A stretch of 5,107 nt of DNA from Candidatus Bipolaricaulota bacterium (lineage in GTDB: Bacteria > Bipolaricaulota > Bipolaricaulia > RBG-16-55-9 > DRXL01), in contig JAILZC010000091.1 of NCBI GenBank assembly GCA_023512665.1, positions 1 to 5,107 of the forward strand. Reading direction: 5' to 3'. A program made the translations under genes and the position numbers. Position 1 is the first letter of the stretch; the number at the start of each line of letters is the position of its first letter. The notes beneath the pieces were generated by a model, which was given only the letters and a program-made list of their open reading frames with translations, ran no database searches and had not been told where the DNA came from. This document shows, piece by piece, positions 5,075-5,107 of the stretch.

Positions 5075-5107
5075 AGCGATCTCCTCGCTCTGACTCTAAT
5101 AAACATC

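Noticed and set aside
1..5107. CRISPR array, tRNA, rRNA, insertion-sequence or prophage signals
   Set aside because: No regularly spaced repeats, cloverleaf, transposase/integrase frame or terminal inverted repeats could be seen on either strand.

Overview
This window looks like a chromosomal segment from an uncultured bacterium of moderately high GC, with strong AGGAGG-type ribosome binding sites and sigma70-like promoters. It shows no CRISPR array, tRNA, rRNA or insertion sequence. The exported 'VSGLxI...TDIxLF' protein reminds me of hypothetical proteins from Bipolaricaulota/Acetothermia genomes. That is recall from memory, not a search, and is low confidence.

Layout, left to right. (1) At the left edge a VapB-type antitoxin gene is read leftwards (1-137) and cut off by the window; a PIN-domain VapC toxin would be expected just outside. 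(2) A compact divergent control region (138-284) holds a leftward promoter with palindromes for vapB. It also holds a perfect-consensus rightward promoter (TTGACA, 18 bp, TATAAT) carrying one inverted repeat in its spacer and a 10-bp hairpin just after the expected transcription start. (3) That promoter drives a secreted, beta-rich protein gene (285-1588) that is split in two by a one-base frameshift near 903-932. Rejoined, it encodes about 434 residues with a signal peptide, internal repeats and a C-terminal Phe pattern like that of outer-membrane beta-barrels. (4) Tail to tail with it, sharing the bases CTAG, is a small leftward gene (1585-1950) for a signal-peptide-bearing protein with a PGLGQ...NG...KG motif and two membrane helices. 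(5) A divergent intergenic region (1951-2102) leads into a rightward gene (2103-3245) for an exported YVTN-type beta-propeller protein, closed by a strong hairpin terminator (3269-3308). (6) From the right edge a leftward two-gene operon runs into the same terminator. It encodes a tandem S1-domain protein resembling the RNA-binding tail of polynucleotide phosphorylase (4589-5074), then an M16 zinc protease (3309-4589), coupled by a TAATG overlap.

Functionally there are three units: a toxin-antitoxin fragment, a cluster of three envelope or exported proteins of unknown role, and an RNA-binding/proteolysis operon that recalls the common pnp-M16 peptidase neighbourhood. I see no convincing new defence or mobile system. 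The points most worth a second look are the frameshifted repeat-containing envelope gene with its elaborate promoter, and the stand-alone PNPase-like double S1 gene beside the M16 protease.
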